A DNA stretch of 64,000 nucleotides from Clostridia bacterium (lineage in GTDB: Bacteria > Bacillota > Clostridia > Oscillospirales > CAG-272), in contig JAFTRA010000017.1 in the NCBI GenBank assembly GCA_017462485.1, forward strand, positions 62,001 to 126,000, in the 5' to 3' direction. Shown here piece after piece: positions 25,915-33,578 of this stretch. Made by a program: the position numbers and the translations under genes. Each line of letters opens with the position of its first letter. Positions within the stretch are counted from its first letter, which is position 1. A model generated the notes under the pieces. That model did not search any database, was not told the DNA's origin, and was given only the letters and a program-made list of their open reading frames with translations.

Positions 25915-26931
25915 TTAATCGGGATATCCGTCTGGATTCATTCTCTGCCAACGCGCAGAATCCTCGCACATCCTCTTCAAATCTCTTTCAGCAACCCAGC
26001 CGAGAATTTCCTTTGCCTTGGTGGCATCAGCATAGCATTTAGCAACGTCACCGGGACGGCGATCTACTATCTTGTATTTTACGTCAGAGCCCCAAGCATC
26101 ACCGAACGCTCTTACCATTTCGAGAACGGAGTAGCCGTTGCCCGTACCGATATTGAAGTAATCAATTCCCTTCATCTTATCGGTATATTCAAGAGCCTTG
26201 AGATGCGCAAGAGCCAAGTCAACAACGTGAATATAGTCTCTGACACCCGTTCCGTCGTGCGTATCGTAATCGTTACCGAAAACGCTGAGGCATTCAAGCT
26301 TGCCTGCCGCAACCTTTGCTATATATGGCAAAAGATTGTTAGGAATACCTCTCGGGTCCTCACCCATCATTCCGCTCTCATGCGCTCCTATTGGATTGAA
26401 GTAACGAAGAATACAAACGGAAAATTCGGGATTTGCCGCAGCGCAATCTTTGAGAATTCTTTCAATCATAAGCTTCGTCTCACCATAAGGATTGGTGGTC
26501 GAAAGCGGAAAATCTTCCTTAATCGGAACTGTTTTCGGGAGTCCATAAACAGTTGCCGAGGAGCTGAAAACGATTCTGTTAACATTGTGACGAAGCATAC
26601 AGTCAATAAGATTGAATGTACCCGTCAAATTATTATGATAATACAAAAGAGGTAATCTACAGGATTCGCCAACCGCCTTAAGTCCGGCAAAGTGAATAAC
26701 CGAATCAATATCGGGATAAGCCGAGAAAACCTTATCAAGATTTTCCTTATCAAGAAGGTCGCACTTCACAAATGCCGGGCGCTTACCCGTTATAGCTTCA
26801 ATTCTGTCAAGAACGCAAATTTTACTGTTATAAAGATTGTCAACAATTACAACTTCCTCACCAGCCGTGAGCAATTCAACGACAGTGTGCGAACCGATAT
26901 ATCCCGTGCCACCTGTAACCAAAATCGACAT
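25915..26931 (-). CDS. galE: UDP-glucose 4-epimerase GalE
   Basis: Interconverts UDP-glucose and UDP-galactose with bound NAD. The 338-residue extended SDR protein shows GGTGYIGSHT at the N-terminus, SSSATVYG and the catalytic YGETK, plus the substrate loop FNPIGAHESG. No other Leloir-pathway genes adjoin it, so a role in cell-wall or exopolysaccharide sugar supply is as likely as galactose use. GAGGTG precedes the start. Confidence 0.96.
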   Translation of the reverse strand: MSILVTGGTGYIGSHTVVELLTAGEEVVIVDNLYNSKICVLDRIEAITGKRPAFVKCDLLDKENLDKVFSAYPDIDSVIHFAGLKAVGESCRLPLLYYHNNLTGTFNLIDCMLRHNVNRIVFSSSATVYGLPKTVPIKEDFPLSTTNPYGETKLMIERILKDCAAANPEFSVCILRYFNPIGAHESGMMGEDPRGIPNNLLPYIAKVAAGKLECLSVFGNDYDTHDGTGVRDYIHVVDLALAHLKALEYTDKMKGIDYFNIGTGNGYSVLEMVRAFGDAWGSDVKYKIVDRRPGDVAKCYADATKAKEILGWVAERDLKRMCEDSARWQRMNPDGYPD

Positions 26932-26959
26932 ATTTTATCACCTCTATTTTGAAAATTTA

Positions 26960-27010
26960 AAAAATAAAACTTTTGGGGGTGTCGCACATCGATGCAACAG
27001 CCCCCAAAAA
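26960..27010 (-). terminator. Terminator after rplU-prp-rpmA
   Basis: Minus strand: TTTTTGGGGG (27001-27010) and CCCCCAAAA (26971-26979) form the stem around a partly paired loop, followed by GTTTTATTTTTT. Confidence 0.85.
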
Positions 27011-27012
27011 TA

Positions 27013-27291
27013 TTAGTCAGCGTAAACGCTAACCTGCTTCTTGCCACCGGCAATGTGCTCGAACTTTACCTTACCGTCAACAAGCGCAAAAAGAGTATCA
27101 TCAGAACCGATGCCTACGTTGGTACCGGGATGAATCTTAGTTCCGCGCTGTCTAACAAGAATATTGCCGGCAATAACTGCCTGGCCGTCAGCCTTTTTAA
27201 CACCAAGACGCTTGGACTCGGAGTCACGACCGTTCTTAGTAGAACCTACGCCCTTTTTGTGAGCGAAGAATTGCAAACTGAGCTTTAACAT
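27013..27291 (-). CDS. rpmA: Ribosomal protein bL27 with cleavable N-terminus
   Basis: 50S protein whose N-terminus reaches the peptidyl-transferase centre. A longer frame begins at 27321, but the ATG at 27291 has GGAGG at good spacing. The protein starts [14 protein letters not shown]: the LSLQFF extension just before AHKKG is the Bacillota-type prepeptide that the protease Prp removes between Phe9 and Ala10. The matching protease is encoded by the adjacent gene. Confidence 0.97.
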   Translation of the reverse strand: MLKLSLQFFAHKKGVGSTKNGRDSESKRLGVKKADGQAVIAGNILVRQRGTKIHPGTNVGIGSDDTLFALVDGKVKFEHIAGGKKQVSVYAD

Positions 27292-27338
27292 TTTAGTTAC
27301 CTCCATAATTAGTATTGGCATTACGCCGCAGTACCGAC

Positions 27339-27695
27339 TTAAATTTCTCTTTCAATCTCTCTTACGTCGAGATAATCGTAGTTATCCTCGAGTAAATCCA
27401 TGAGCTGAAGGAAATAAGCCTGTATAAGTCCGGAAACAGCAAACTGCTTCTTTTCATCGCTCTCATACTTTGGGAGAGCCGATTTCACGATAACACGGAT
27501 ATCTGTTGTAGATTCATCAATTTGATAATCTACGTTAGATGCATAGGAAACCTCAATAGCATTGATGATAAGCATCGTCATAGCCGAGAGAGCCGCGCAA
27601 AGCACGTCATCACCTGACTCGCCATATCCGGTATGCCCCTGCTCTTCAAACCCGTAATAGATACCGTTTGACTTATAAAATGTGATCGTTGTCAT
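27339..27695 (-). CDS. prp: Ribosomal-processing cysteine protease Prp
   Basis: Cleaves the N-terminal extension of L27, an essential step in Staphylococcus aureus. The 118 residues show [19 protein letters not shown] with catalytic His21 and Cys33, the family signature. It lies between rplU and rpmA in the conserved order, with GAAGG before the ATG. Confidence 0.96.
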   Translation of the reverse strand: MTTITFYKSNGIYYGFEEQGHTGYGESGDDVLCAALSAMTMLIINAIEVSYASNVDYQIDESTTDIRVIVKSALPKYESDEKKQFAVSGLIQAYFLQLMDLLEDNYDYLDVREIEREI

Positions 27696-27699
27696 TTAA

Positions 27700-28008
27700 T
27701 TAGCCTTCGATCTTTTCGATCTGAATCTTGGTATAATCCTGACGATGACCGATTTTCTTCTTTTCGTTCTTCTTAGGCTTATACTTGATAACGTCGATCT
27801 TCTTGGACTTGCCGTTCTTAACGACACTTGCAACAACAGTTGCGCCTGCAACGTAAGGAGTACCAACAGAAAGAATCTCGCCACTTACAGCAAGAACCTT
27901 ATCGAAAGTAACCTTCTCACCTTCAGCAACGCCAAGCTTCTCTACGAAGATAACGTCACCCTCAGCAACTTTGTACTGCTTTCCACCTGTTACGAAAATA
28001 GCGAACAT
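27700..28008 (-). CDS. rplU: Ribosomal protein bL21
   Basis: 50S protein binding 23S rRNA. The correct start is the ATG at 28008 (GAGGTG upstream), giving [18 protein letters not shown]; the longer frame from 28083 would translate the structured leader. The C-terminal half has [21 protein letters not shown], the conserved rRNA-binding segment. First gene of the rplU-prp-rpmA operon. Confidence 0.97.
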   Translation of the reverse strand: MFAIFVTGGKQYKVAEGDVIFVEKLGVAEGEKVTFDKVLAVSGEILSVGTPYVAGATVVASVVKNGKSKKIDVIKYKPKKNEKKKIGHRQDYTKIQIEKIEG

Positions 28009-28090
28009 GAAAAAGCACCTCACTTTCAGTAAGAAATCGCTACGATAGGCGTATGAAAAAGCCATACTTGTCGAGCCTACCAATAAGCGT
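28009..28090 (-). promoter_or_regulatory. Candidate L21 leader (autoregulatory mRNA structure)
   Basis: The 5' UTR can form nested stems: GGTAGGC with GCCTATC and, inside, GTATG with CATAC around GGCTTTTT, followed by single-stranded sequence up to the ribosome binding site. Bacillota rplU operons often carry a structured L21 leader through which L21 represses its own synthesis. The match to that family is inferred from position and folding potential. Confidence 0.5.
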
Positions 28091-28096
28091 CATAAC

Positions 28097-28125
28097 ATTG
28101 TATCACAAAGTTTGTCCATTGTCAA
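28097..28125 (-). promoter_or_regulatory. Consensus sigma-A promoter for rplU-prp-rpmA
   Basis: Minus strand: TTGACA (28120-28125), 17-base spacer, TACAAT (28097-28102), followed by the structured leader. Confidence 0.9.
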
Positions 28126-28135
28126 TAGTTTTTAG

Positions 28136-28160
28136 GAAAAAAATTGTATTTTTTATACAA
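28136..28160 (-). terminator. Terminator after the zinc-ribbon protein gene
   Basis: Minus strand: TTGTAT (28155-28160), short loop, ATACAA (28144-28149), then a run of seven T. The stem is A/T-rich and weak, but the position 8 bases past the stop codon fits. Confidence 0.6.
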
Positions 28161-28167
28161 GGAAAAA

Positions 28168-28614
28168 TTATTCCTCGCAACCCTCGCAAGATGAGCAATT
28201 ACCGTCGCAAAGCTCAATATCGCCAAGCTTCTCACCGCAAGCGGGGCAGGTAACCTCGGAAAGCTCAAGGCTTTCGTCAACGCAAATAACCTCTCCGCAC
28301 GAAGGGCATACAAGCTCATCATATCCCGAATCATCAGACTCGAAATCATCGTCAAAATCGGATTCAAACTCCTCATCGAACTCCTCTTCCTCGTCAAGAT
28401 AGAAATCGTCCTCAAGAAGTCCGAGGTCCTCGTCGATCTCCTCAATATACTCACGAAGCTCAGCGCATTCGCCCTCAAGCTCGTCTATCTTCTCTGCCAT
28501 ATCGGACAAAAGACTCAACATTGAAGATATAATCTTACCCTCTTTTGAATTTTTATCAAGCTCGTATCCGTCAGCAAGGCCCTTGATATAAGCCGCATTT
28601 TCTCTGATATCCAT
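28168..28614 (-). CDS. Acidic zinc-ribbon protein (CD1247-N-like)
   Basis: A 148-residue protein in three parts: a helical N-terminus (IRENAAYIKGLADGYELD, then coiled coil to about residue 60), a very acidic stretch (residues 64-95, mostly Asp, Glu, Phe and Ser), and a C-terminal zinc ribbon with CPSCGEVICV and CPACGEKLG, ending in a further Cys cluster (CDGNCSSCEGCEE). The N-terminus resembles the clostridial CD1247 N-terminal domain, a family of unknown function often found near efp. A role with nucleic acid or RNA polymerase is plausible from the architecture only. It follows efp after a terminator. Confidence 0.75.
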   Translation of the reverse strand: MDIRENAAYIKGLADGYELDKNSKEGKIISSMLSLLSDMAEKIDELEGECAELREYIEEIDEDLGLLEDDFYLDEEEEFDEEFESDFDDDFESDDSGYDELVCPSCGEVICVDESLELSEVTCPACGEKLGDIELCDGNCSSCEGCEE

Positions 28615-28656
28615 TTTAAATTCTCCTTAACATTAAATTAGCGTTGCTATCTAGAC

Positions 28657-28690
28657 AAAATACCCTCCCAAAGCTTTGGGAAGGCATTTT
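28657..28690 (-). terminator. Terminator after efp
   Basis: The 14-base perfect palindrome CCCAAAGCTTTGGG, extended by CCTT/AGGG and flanking AAAAT/ATTTT, gives a stable stem followed on the minus strand by TATTTTG. Confidence 0.7.
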
Positions 28691-28709
28691 GAAGTCAATT
28701 TTACGTAGA

Positions 28710-29267
28710 TTATACTCTCTCAACGTAATCGCCGGTTCTGGTATCGATCTTGAGAACGTCGCCCTCGTTGATGAAAATCGGAACCTTAACAACCGCACCT
28801 GTCTCAAGCGTAGCTGCCTTGGTAACGTTGGTAGCGGTATCGCCCTTAACGCCGGGCTCGGTCTCGGTAACTGCAAGCTCAACGAATGTAGGAGGCTCAA
28901 CAGCGAATACCTTACCCTTGAAGGAAGAGATTTTGCACATCATTTCCTCTTTTACGAACTTGAAGTTGTCCTCAACCATATCACGAGAGATAAGAGTCTC
29001 CTCCCATGTTTCAGTATCCATGAAGTGATAAAGATCACCGTCGTCATAAGAATACTGAAGCTCTCTGCGCTCGATAACCGCATTCTCAAACTTTGCGGTG
29101 GGGTTGAAGGAAGCCTCACGGGTTGCGCCGGTCATAACGTCCTTATACTTAGTTCTAACGAAAGCAGCGCCCTTACCGGGTTTTACGTGCTGGAACTCAA
29201 CGACCTGATAAACCTTTCCTTCCATTTCGAAGGTAAGACCGTTTTTGAAATCACCTGCTGTAATCAT
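28710..29267 (-). CDS. efp: Elongation factor P
   Basis: Three-domain translation factor that rescues ribosomes stalled on polyproline. The 185 residues start with domain I, including the tip loop [13 protein letters not shown] where the conserved lysine sits; domain III ends [11 protein letters not shown]. The tip is Lys-type, but whether it is modified cannot be seen. AAAGGA precedes the ATG. Confidence 0.97.
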   Translation of the reverse strand: MITAGDFKNGLTFEMEGKVYQVVEFQHVKPGKGAAFVRTKYKDVMTGATREASFNPTAKFENAVIERRELQYSYDDGDLYHFMDTETWEETLISRDMVEDNFKFVKEEMMCKISSFKGKVFAVEPPTFVELAVTETEPGVKGDTATNVTKAATLETGAVVKVPIFINEGDVLKIDTRTGDYVERV

Positions 29268-29380
29268 ATCTGATATTCCTTTTCTTTCTTGGCGAATTAT
29301 TATTTTCGATTTTTAAAAAGCACGGTCCGCCACAACCGCTTCAATCTTATGAGCACGCTGCTCACAACATATACACGAAT

Positions 29381-29409
29381 ATTTTACAATATTTTTTCGC
29401 ATTTTGCAA
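29381..29409 (-). promoter_or_regulatory. Promoter for efp
   Basis: Minus strand: TTGCAA (29404-29409), 17-base spacer, TAAAAT (29381-29386). The 5' UTR is long (about 105 bases) and contains the hairpin GAGCA-GCG-TGCTC (29351-29363) and a second possible stem ending in ACCGTGCTTTTT. Confidence 0.65.
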
Positions 29410-29455
29410 TAGGTATTCGAAATATTTTTTCGTTTTTTCGAAAATCCGACGTTTT

Positions 29456-30526
29456 TTACAGTATTTCGATAAGTTCTTTTGTAGAATGAGTGAAATTATA
29501 GACCCCGTTTTCTTGTACCGCAACCATATCTTCGATTCGGCAGCCGTACTTTCCGTAAAGATAAATTCCCGGCTCTACCGTAACTATTTCACCTACTCGG
29601 AGCGCCCTGCCCGACGCAACCCTCGAAAGACGGGGGCTTTCGTGAATGAAAAGACCTACACCGTGACCGAGTGAATGACCGAACGTTCCCTTGTACTCTT
29701 CATAGGAATCAATGAAATCTCTTGCCGCCTTATCGCACTCGGCGCAGTCCGCTCCCGCTCTTACTGCGGCTATACCGCGCTTTTGAGCTTCAAGGACCGT
29801 ATTATAGAGCTGCTTAATCTTCTCATCGGCTTTACCTATAACTACCGTTCTCGTCATATCCGAGCAATAGCCCTTGTATTTCGCTCCGAAATCCATAGTC
29901 AAAAATCCACTTTTAAGCTTAACGTTTCTCGGAGTTCCGTGAGGTAGTGCCGAAGCATCGCCCGATACTGCGATAGTTTCGAACGCAAGTCCCGACGCTC
30001 CGCTCTTACGCATAAAATATTCAAGCTCTGCCGCAACCTCAATTTCGGTCATATTCGGAGTTATATGCTTGAGAAGCTCAGAAAAGGCATTATCAGTAAT
30101 ATCCTGCGCCTTTTGCATAAGCGCAATTTCCGACTCGTCCTTTATCTCACGCTGCTCCTCAATAATCGAGCCTATATCGACGAATTTCACAAACGGATAG
30201 TTTTCGGAATATTTAAGGAAGGTTTCGTAAGAAACGCTTGCGCCCTCAAGGCCTACTGCATTGCAGCCGTCTTCCTTTAATATCTTCGTTACCGTATCAA
30301 GTCTCTTCTCAGGCATAATAACCTCAAAATCACTGTATGCCTCGTTTTCAGCCATTTCAAAGTAACGGAAATCGGTTATAAGAAAGGCTCTTTGCTGCGT
30401 TATAAGCAAAAGTCCGTCGGTAAACGCAAAGCCGGAAAGATATTGCTGATTCAGCTCGTCAAGTACAATAAGCGCATCAATTCCGCGCGACTTCAAGGTG
30501 CTTCTGATTTTTTCAACTCTCGTCAT
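29456..30526 (-). CDS. Xaa-Pro aminopeptidase family protein (PepP/YpdF-like)
   Basis: Creatinase/aminopeptidase-P fold: an N-terminal RNase-H-like domain to about residue 125, then the pita-bread catalytic domain. Metal ligands are visible in TMDFGAKYKGYCSDMTRT (two Asp), GHSLGHGVG (His), TVEPGIY (Glu) and RIEDMV (Glu). 356 residues is normal for the short bacterial form. It overlaps the upstream TIM-barrel gene by four bases and directly precedes the efp promoter; pepP-efp adjacency is conserved in Bacillota. Confidence 0.92.
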   Translation of the reverse strand: MTRVEKIRSTLKSRGIDALIVLDELNQQYLSGFAFTDGLLLITQQRAFLITDFRYFEMAENEAYSDFEVIMPEKRLDTVTKILKEDGCNAVGLEGASVSYETFLKYSENYPFVKFVDIGSIIEEQREIKDESEIALMQKAQDITDNAFSELLKHITPNMTEIEVAAELEYFMRKSGASGLAFETIAVSGDASALPHGTPRNVKLKSGFLTMDFGAKYKGYCSDMTRTVVIGKADEKIKQLYNTVLEAQKRGIAAVRAGADCAECDKAARDFIDSYEEYKGTFGHSLGHGVGLFIHESPRLSRVASGRALRVGEIVTVEPGIYLYGKYGCRIEDMVAVQENGVYNFTHSTKELIEIL

Positions 30527-31374
30527 TTCAGTTTCTCCATATAATATTTTTTCATTGTAAGCGCATCGTCGGATTGAGTTCCCGCCGATTCAGAGATAAT
30601 CGTAGGTGAGTATCCGCCCTTGACAATCGCCTCCATAAGCGGCTCAAAATCAGGTCCGTAAACGGTATCCTCAAAGGTCAAATGACGCTTCTCTCCCTTG
30701 TCCGTCCATTCAATTTTTGAAAAATGACAGTGCAGATTTTCCGCGGTCTCAGCGCCAAGCGCCCTATCTATACGCTCAAAAACTCGGAGATAATCATCTG
30801 CTGTTTTGAAAACACCGCCGAGGTCTCTTGCGTTAAGATGCCCAAAATCAACGACGGGAACGAGCGACTTATCGATTCTGCAAAGCTCAAGAACCTCATC
30901 AAGCGTTCCGAGCTGATTTTTCTTTCCCATTGTTTCTATGCCGATTTTTACCCCTCGAACGTCAACCTCGTCGAGTGTTCTTATAAGGGTATCCGCAGCG
31001 AGCCTCATAGCCTCGTCTCTCGAAATCTTTGCGCAAGAGCCGCAGTGAACGACTATTGTCTCTGCTCCGAGAAGCCTTGCGGCATCTATACTCTCGCGTA
31101 TGTAGCCTATGCTTTTAAGTCTCGTTTCGGTAACCACACCCGAAAGAGAAATAAAATACGGTGTATGATAGGACATATGAATATTGTAAAGCTTCGCTTC
31201 GTTACCTATCGCGCGAAGCATATCCTTGCTTGCCGAAAGACCGTTGCCAGCTTCATATTCGTAGGCGTCAAGCCCTATTCCCGAAAGCCAAGCCGGAGCA
31301 TCAAGGGTTGACTTATAGCCGGCAAGACGGAACGAGTCACTGTTACCGCCCGGGCCGAATAAAGCTCTTTTCAT
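30523..31374 (-). CDS. Endonuclease IV-like TIM-barrel protein
   Basis: A 283-residue AP-endonuclease-2/xylose-isomerase-like barrel. Recognisable metal-site segments are MSYHTPYFISLSG, TIVVHCGS, IGIETMGK, VVDFGHLNAR and LHCHFSKIEW, matching the endonuclease IV order of His and Glu ligands. Orthodox Nfo acts on abasic sites; this shorter clostridial type is widely annotated as such, but its DNA-repair activity is inferred. Translationally coupled to yqeG (four-base overlap) and pepP. Confidence 0.82.
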   Translation of the reverse strand: MKRALFGPGGNSDSFRLAGYKSTLDAPAWLSGIGLDAYEYEAGNGLSASKDMLRAIGNEAKLYNIHMSYHTPYFISLSGVVTETRLKSIGYIRESIDAARLLGAETIVVHCGSCAKISRDEAMRLAADTLIRTLDEVDVRGVKIGIETMGKKNQLGTLDEVLELCRIDKSLVPVVDFGHLNARDLGGVFKTADDYLRVFERIDRALGAETAENLHCHFSKIEWTDKGEKRHLTFEDTVYGPDFEPLMEAIVKGGYSPTIISESAGTQSDDALTMKKYYMEKLK

Positions 31375-31880
31375 TTTAAAGTCTTCCCTTTCCTCTTTTC
31401 GTATCTTCTGAGTATCGGCTTCTCAAGAAGCCTTTTGAATTTTGTAAGCACGTCCCGTTTATCATTTATAGGCGGAACGAGCGCAACTCTTATTTTTGCG
31501 TTTCTCGCAGCCCATACGTCAGTAAAAACCTGGTCTCCCATAAGGAGTGTATTTTCCGTGGTAGTACCCATAATGTTCATCGCTCGGAGAACGTTCTTCT
31601 TAAACGGCTTACCGGCCTTATAGAAAGCAGGTAAATTTAGCTCGCTGTTAAACAGCTCGACTCGCTCTTTATTATTATTGGAAACAAACGCCGCCGAGAT
31701 TCCTGCGCTTTTAAGCGAGGAAAGCCAAGCCTTAACGTGCTCGCTCGGCAACGGATGCTCGTATGGCTCAAGCGTATTATCAATATCAAGCACAACGCCC
31801 TTTATTCCGTTTTCAGCAAGAAACTCTACGGTAGCCTCGTCAAACGTTTTAAATCTAAAGTCAGGCATTAAAGTAAACAT
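31371..31880 (-). CDS. yqeG: YqeG family HAD phosphatase (subfamily IIIA)
   Basis: A 169-residue cap-less HAD phosphatase: motif I LDIDNTLEPYEHP, motif II FVSNNNKER, motif III Lys in KAGKPFKKN and motif IV MGDQVFTDVWAARNA. The family includes mitochondrial PTPMT-like Gep4, which dephosphorylates phosphatidylglycerophosphate; bacterial YqeG is suspected of a similar role. First gene of a three-gene coupled operon. Confidence 0.9.
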   Translation of the reverse strand: MFTLMPDFRFKTFDEATVEFLAENGIKGVVLDIDNTLEPYEHPLPSEHVKAWLSSLKSAGISAAFVSNNNKERVELFNSELNLPAFYKAGKPFKKNVLRAMNIMGTTTENTLLMGDQVFTDVWAARNAKIRVALVPPINDKRDVLTKFKRLLEKPILRRYEKRKGKTLK

Positions 31881-31907
31881 AACTTCACCTTTCTGTTTTG
31901 TAAAACT

Positions 31908-31936
31908 ATTTTAACAAATAAGAGAGCGAAAGTCAA
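31908..31936 (-). promoter_or_regulatory. Promoter for yqeG / nfo-like / pepP
   Basis: Minus strand: TTGACT (31931-31936), 17-base spacer, TAAAAT (31908-31913), 28 bases upstream of yqeG. Confidence 0.8.
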
Positions 31937-31956
31937 TAGAAAGCATTACACGAAAT

Positions 31957-32388
31957 TTAGTTGAACTTACCACGCAAGACCTTCATAGCCTCCTCGGAGT
32001 TTGTGATAATAACGATGCTCTCGTGAATTTTCAGCTTGTAATCGTTGGTGCTACTTCTTGATTTAATATAGAGGTTGTAATAACTCTCGGCTTGCTCTTC
32101 CGACGCAAACTCAATAAATTGGCAGGAATAGTAATTATCTTCCACGGTTTTATTGTAATTTGCGAATCTTACCACCTCGACCTCAAAATCACCGCCCTCA
32201 AATTTTATCTCCGTATTTAAGGATTTTGATGCGTCGAGCGAATCTTTTTCGCTTTCCGAAGCTTTTACGAGGTTAAAATTTGCGTTTTTAATTTTCTCAA
32301 CGTCAGACTCCCAATCAATGCCGCCACACGAGACGAGCATCATAAGAATCATTGCGACCAAAAGTCCTAAAATTGCTATTCTTTTCAT
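31957..32388 (-). CDS. Small predicted lipoprotein, function unknown
   Basis: A 143-residue protein with a lipoprotein signal: basic start MKR, hydrophobic core and the lipobox LVSC with Cys21. The mature part starts GGIDWESDVEKIKNANF and is an alpha/beta domain without catalytic motifs that I recognise. A longer frame begins at 32460, but the ATG at 32388 has GGAGG at the correct distance. It is not obviously in an operon. Confidence 0.75.
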   Translation of the reverse strand: MKRIAILGLLVAMILMMLVSCGGIDWESDVEKIKNANFNLVKASESEKDSLDASKSLNTEIKFEGGDFEVEVVRFANYNKTVEDNYYSCQFIEFASEEQAESYYNLYIKSRSSTNDYKLKIHESIVIITNSEEAMKVLRGKFN

Positions 32389-32525
32389 TTCTGCCTCCAA
32401 ATAAATATCGTTATTTTGAAAAATCGTATTATAGTGATATGAGTATCGAAATTTTATCAATTCAAGTCATAAAATCTCGCAAGAAAAATTTGCAAAAAAA
32501 TTCTTAAAAAATTATTTCCCGAAAT

Positions 32526-32543
32526 CCCTTGAAAAATCAAGGG
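32526..32543. repeat. Hairpin CCCTTGA/TCAAGGG
   Basis: A perfect seven-base inverted repeat with an AAAA loop, between the lipoprotein and the direct-repeat promoter. On the plus strand it is followed by TTTAAAA, on the minus strand by ATTTCGGG, so terminator function is possible but poor. Confidence 0.5.
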
Positions 32544-32555
32544 TTTAAAAAAGCG

Positions 32556-32601
32556 TTTGCGCATATTACACACTTTTTTGAAACTTTGCGCATATTACAC
32601 A
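32556..32601 (+). repeat. Two exact 17-bp direct repeats upstream of a promoter
   Basis: TTTGCGCATATTACACA occurs at 32556-32572 and again at 32585-32601, period 29 bases. The second copy abuts the -35 hexamer of the plus-strand promoter that follows. This placement is typical of activator sites; the binding protein is unknown. Confidence 0.85.
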
Positions 32602-32630
32602 TTGACAAAATTTACATATATTTTTATAAT
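32602..32630 (+). promoter_or_regulatory. Consensus plus-strand promoter without an obvious gene
   Basis: TTGACA (32602-32607), 17-base spacer, TATAAT (32625-32630). Transcription would run into the 3' end of the araC-type gene as antisense. The only frame that starts soon after (ATG at 32660) is 29 codons long and lacks a ribosome binding site. Confidence 0.75.
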
Positions 32631-32662
32631 AAAAGCGAAAGATTGCGAGAGCAAATATTATG

Positions 32663-33448
32663 CTAATTTTCCCTATCGTCTTTGGGAGATTTACCGGTTA
32701 CAATTTTATAAGCGCGGTTGAAATTACGAACAGAGCCAAAGCCGCTTGAAAGCGCTATTTCCGCAAGCGTTTTATCCTTTAAGTCGGAAATCATTCTTCT
32801 TGCATGATAGATTCTATACTCATTAACTAAAGCTGTGAAGCTCTTTCCAAACGTGGAATTAAAGAGCCTTGATAAGTAATGCTCCTCGTAACCTAACGCA
32901 GCCGAAAGCTCCGAAAGTCTTATCTCCTCGGTATAATGCTCTGAGATATAAGCAAGAATTTCGTGAACGGTAGATTTCTTCGTCTTTTCTTCCCTTTTTT
33001 TGCTGCCTTCTTCGGTATTCGATTTATAAAACTCACCGCAAATGAAATTCAGGCAAGCTGTCAAGGAAAGCTTTTCCTTTTCTCCGAATATAAGATGCTC
33101 AAGAAGAAAATTCATATCATTTTCGGAGAATTTCAGCTTACGGGAGTTTACCGCACGTGACTTAATCATTTCGCAAAAATCCCGTACGTAGTCCTCGGAA
33201 AATACCATAACCCAAATTCTTGAATGACCTTGAGTTTCAAAAAAATGAACCTCGTTTTGCAAGACGAGACCAAACTCCCCCTCAGAAAGAACGCTCTTTT
33301 CTTCTTCGGTATATAGGAGCAGCTCCCCCTCCTTTACGTAGATAAGCTCAAAATCTCTATGCAAATGCGGTATATAATTGTAATCTTCGTACTCCACGAC
33401 GTTTACGTTATACGGTATAGAGGAATTCATTTTCTGATAAAATATCAT
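32663..33448 (-). CDS. AraC family transcriptional regulator
   Basis: A 261-residue regulator with an N-terminal cupin-type effector domain (HLHRDFELIYVKEGEL, then LSEGEFGLVLQNEVH) and a C-terminal AraC DNA-binding domain with two helix-turn-helix motifs (LSELSAALGYEEHYLSRLFN and LAEIALSSGFGSVRNFNRAY). The N-terminus is typical of sugar-responsive AraC proteins. A GTG at 33460 opens the frame, but the ATG at 33448 with GGAGG at five bases is preferred. It is divergent from the 1904-residue secreted protein and is its likely regulator. Confidence 0.88.
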   Translation of the reverse strand: MIFYQKMNSSIPYNVNVVEYEDYNYIPHLHRDFELIYVKEGELLLYTEEEKSVLSEGEFGLVLQNEVHFFETQGHSRIWVMVFSEDYVRDFCEMIKSRAVNSRKLKFSENDMNFLLEHLIFGEKEKLSLTACLNFICGEFYKSNTEEGSKKREEKTKKSTVHEILAYISEHYTEEIRLSELSAALGYEEHYLSRLFNSTFGKSFTALVNEYRIYHARRMISDLKDKTLAEIALSSGFGSVRNFNRAYKIVTGKSPKDDREN

Positions 33449-33483
33449 AAGCGCCTCCACAGAAAAGATAATTTCTGTCTATT

Positions 33484-33512
33484 ATTCTATAACATATTAC
33501 TTGAATTGTCAA
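33484..33512 (-). promoter_or_regulatory. Promoter for the araC-type gene
   Basis: Minus strand: TTGACA (33507-33512), 17-base spacer, TAGAAT (33484-33489), 35 bases upstream of the ATG. It physically overlaps the opposing promoter at 33501-33530. Confidence 0.85.
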
Positions 33513-33530
33513 GCCTAGGCTTGTTAAAAT
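33501..33530 (+). promoter_or_regulatory. Candidate opposing promoter with 14-bp palindrome in its spacer
   Basis: Plus strand: TTGAAT (33501-33506), 18-base spacer, TAAAAT (33525-33530). The spacer contains the perfect palindrome CAAGCCTAGGCTTG (33510-33523), which also covers part of the -35 hexamer of the araC-type gene. A protein bound there would affect both directions. Confidence 0.5.
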
Positions 33531-33578
33531 ATAAATGAAAGAAAACAAATTTAAAATATGTAAAAAGGAGAAAACACA

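Noticed and set aside
28009..28083. N-terminal extension of L21
   Set aside because: Covers the structured leader; the conserved start [12 protein letters not shown] is at 28008.
32660..32749. 29-codon frame after the orphan promoter
   Set aside because: No ribosome binding site, and it is antisense to the conserved end of the AraC-type gene; kept only as part of the orphan-promoter finding.
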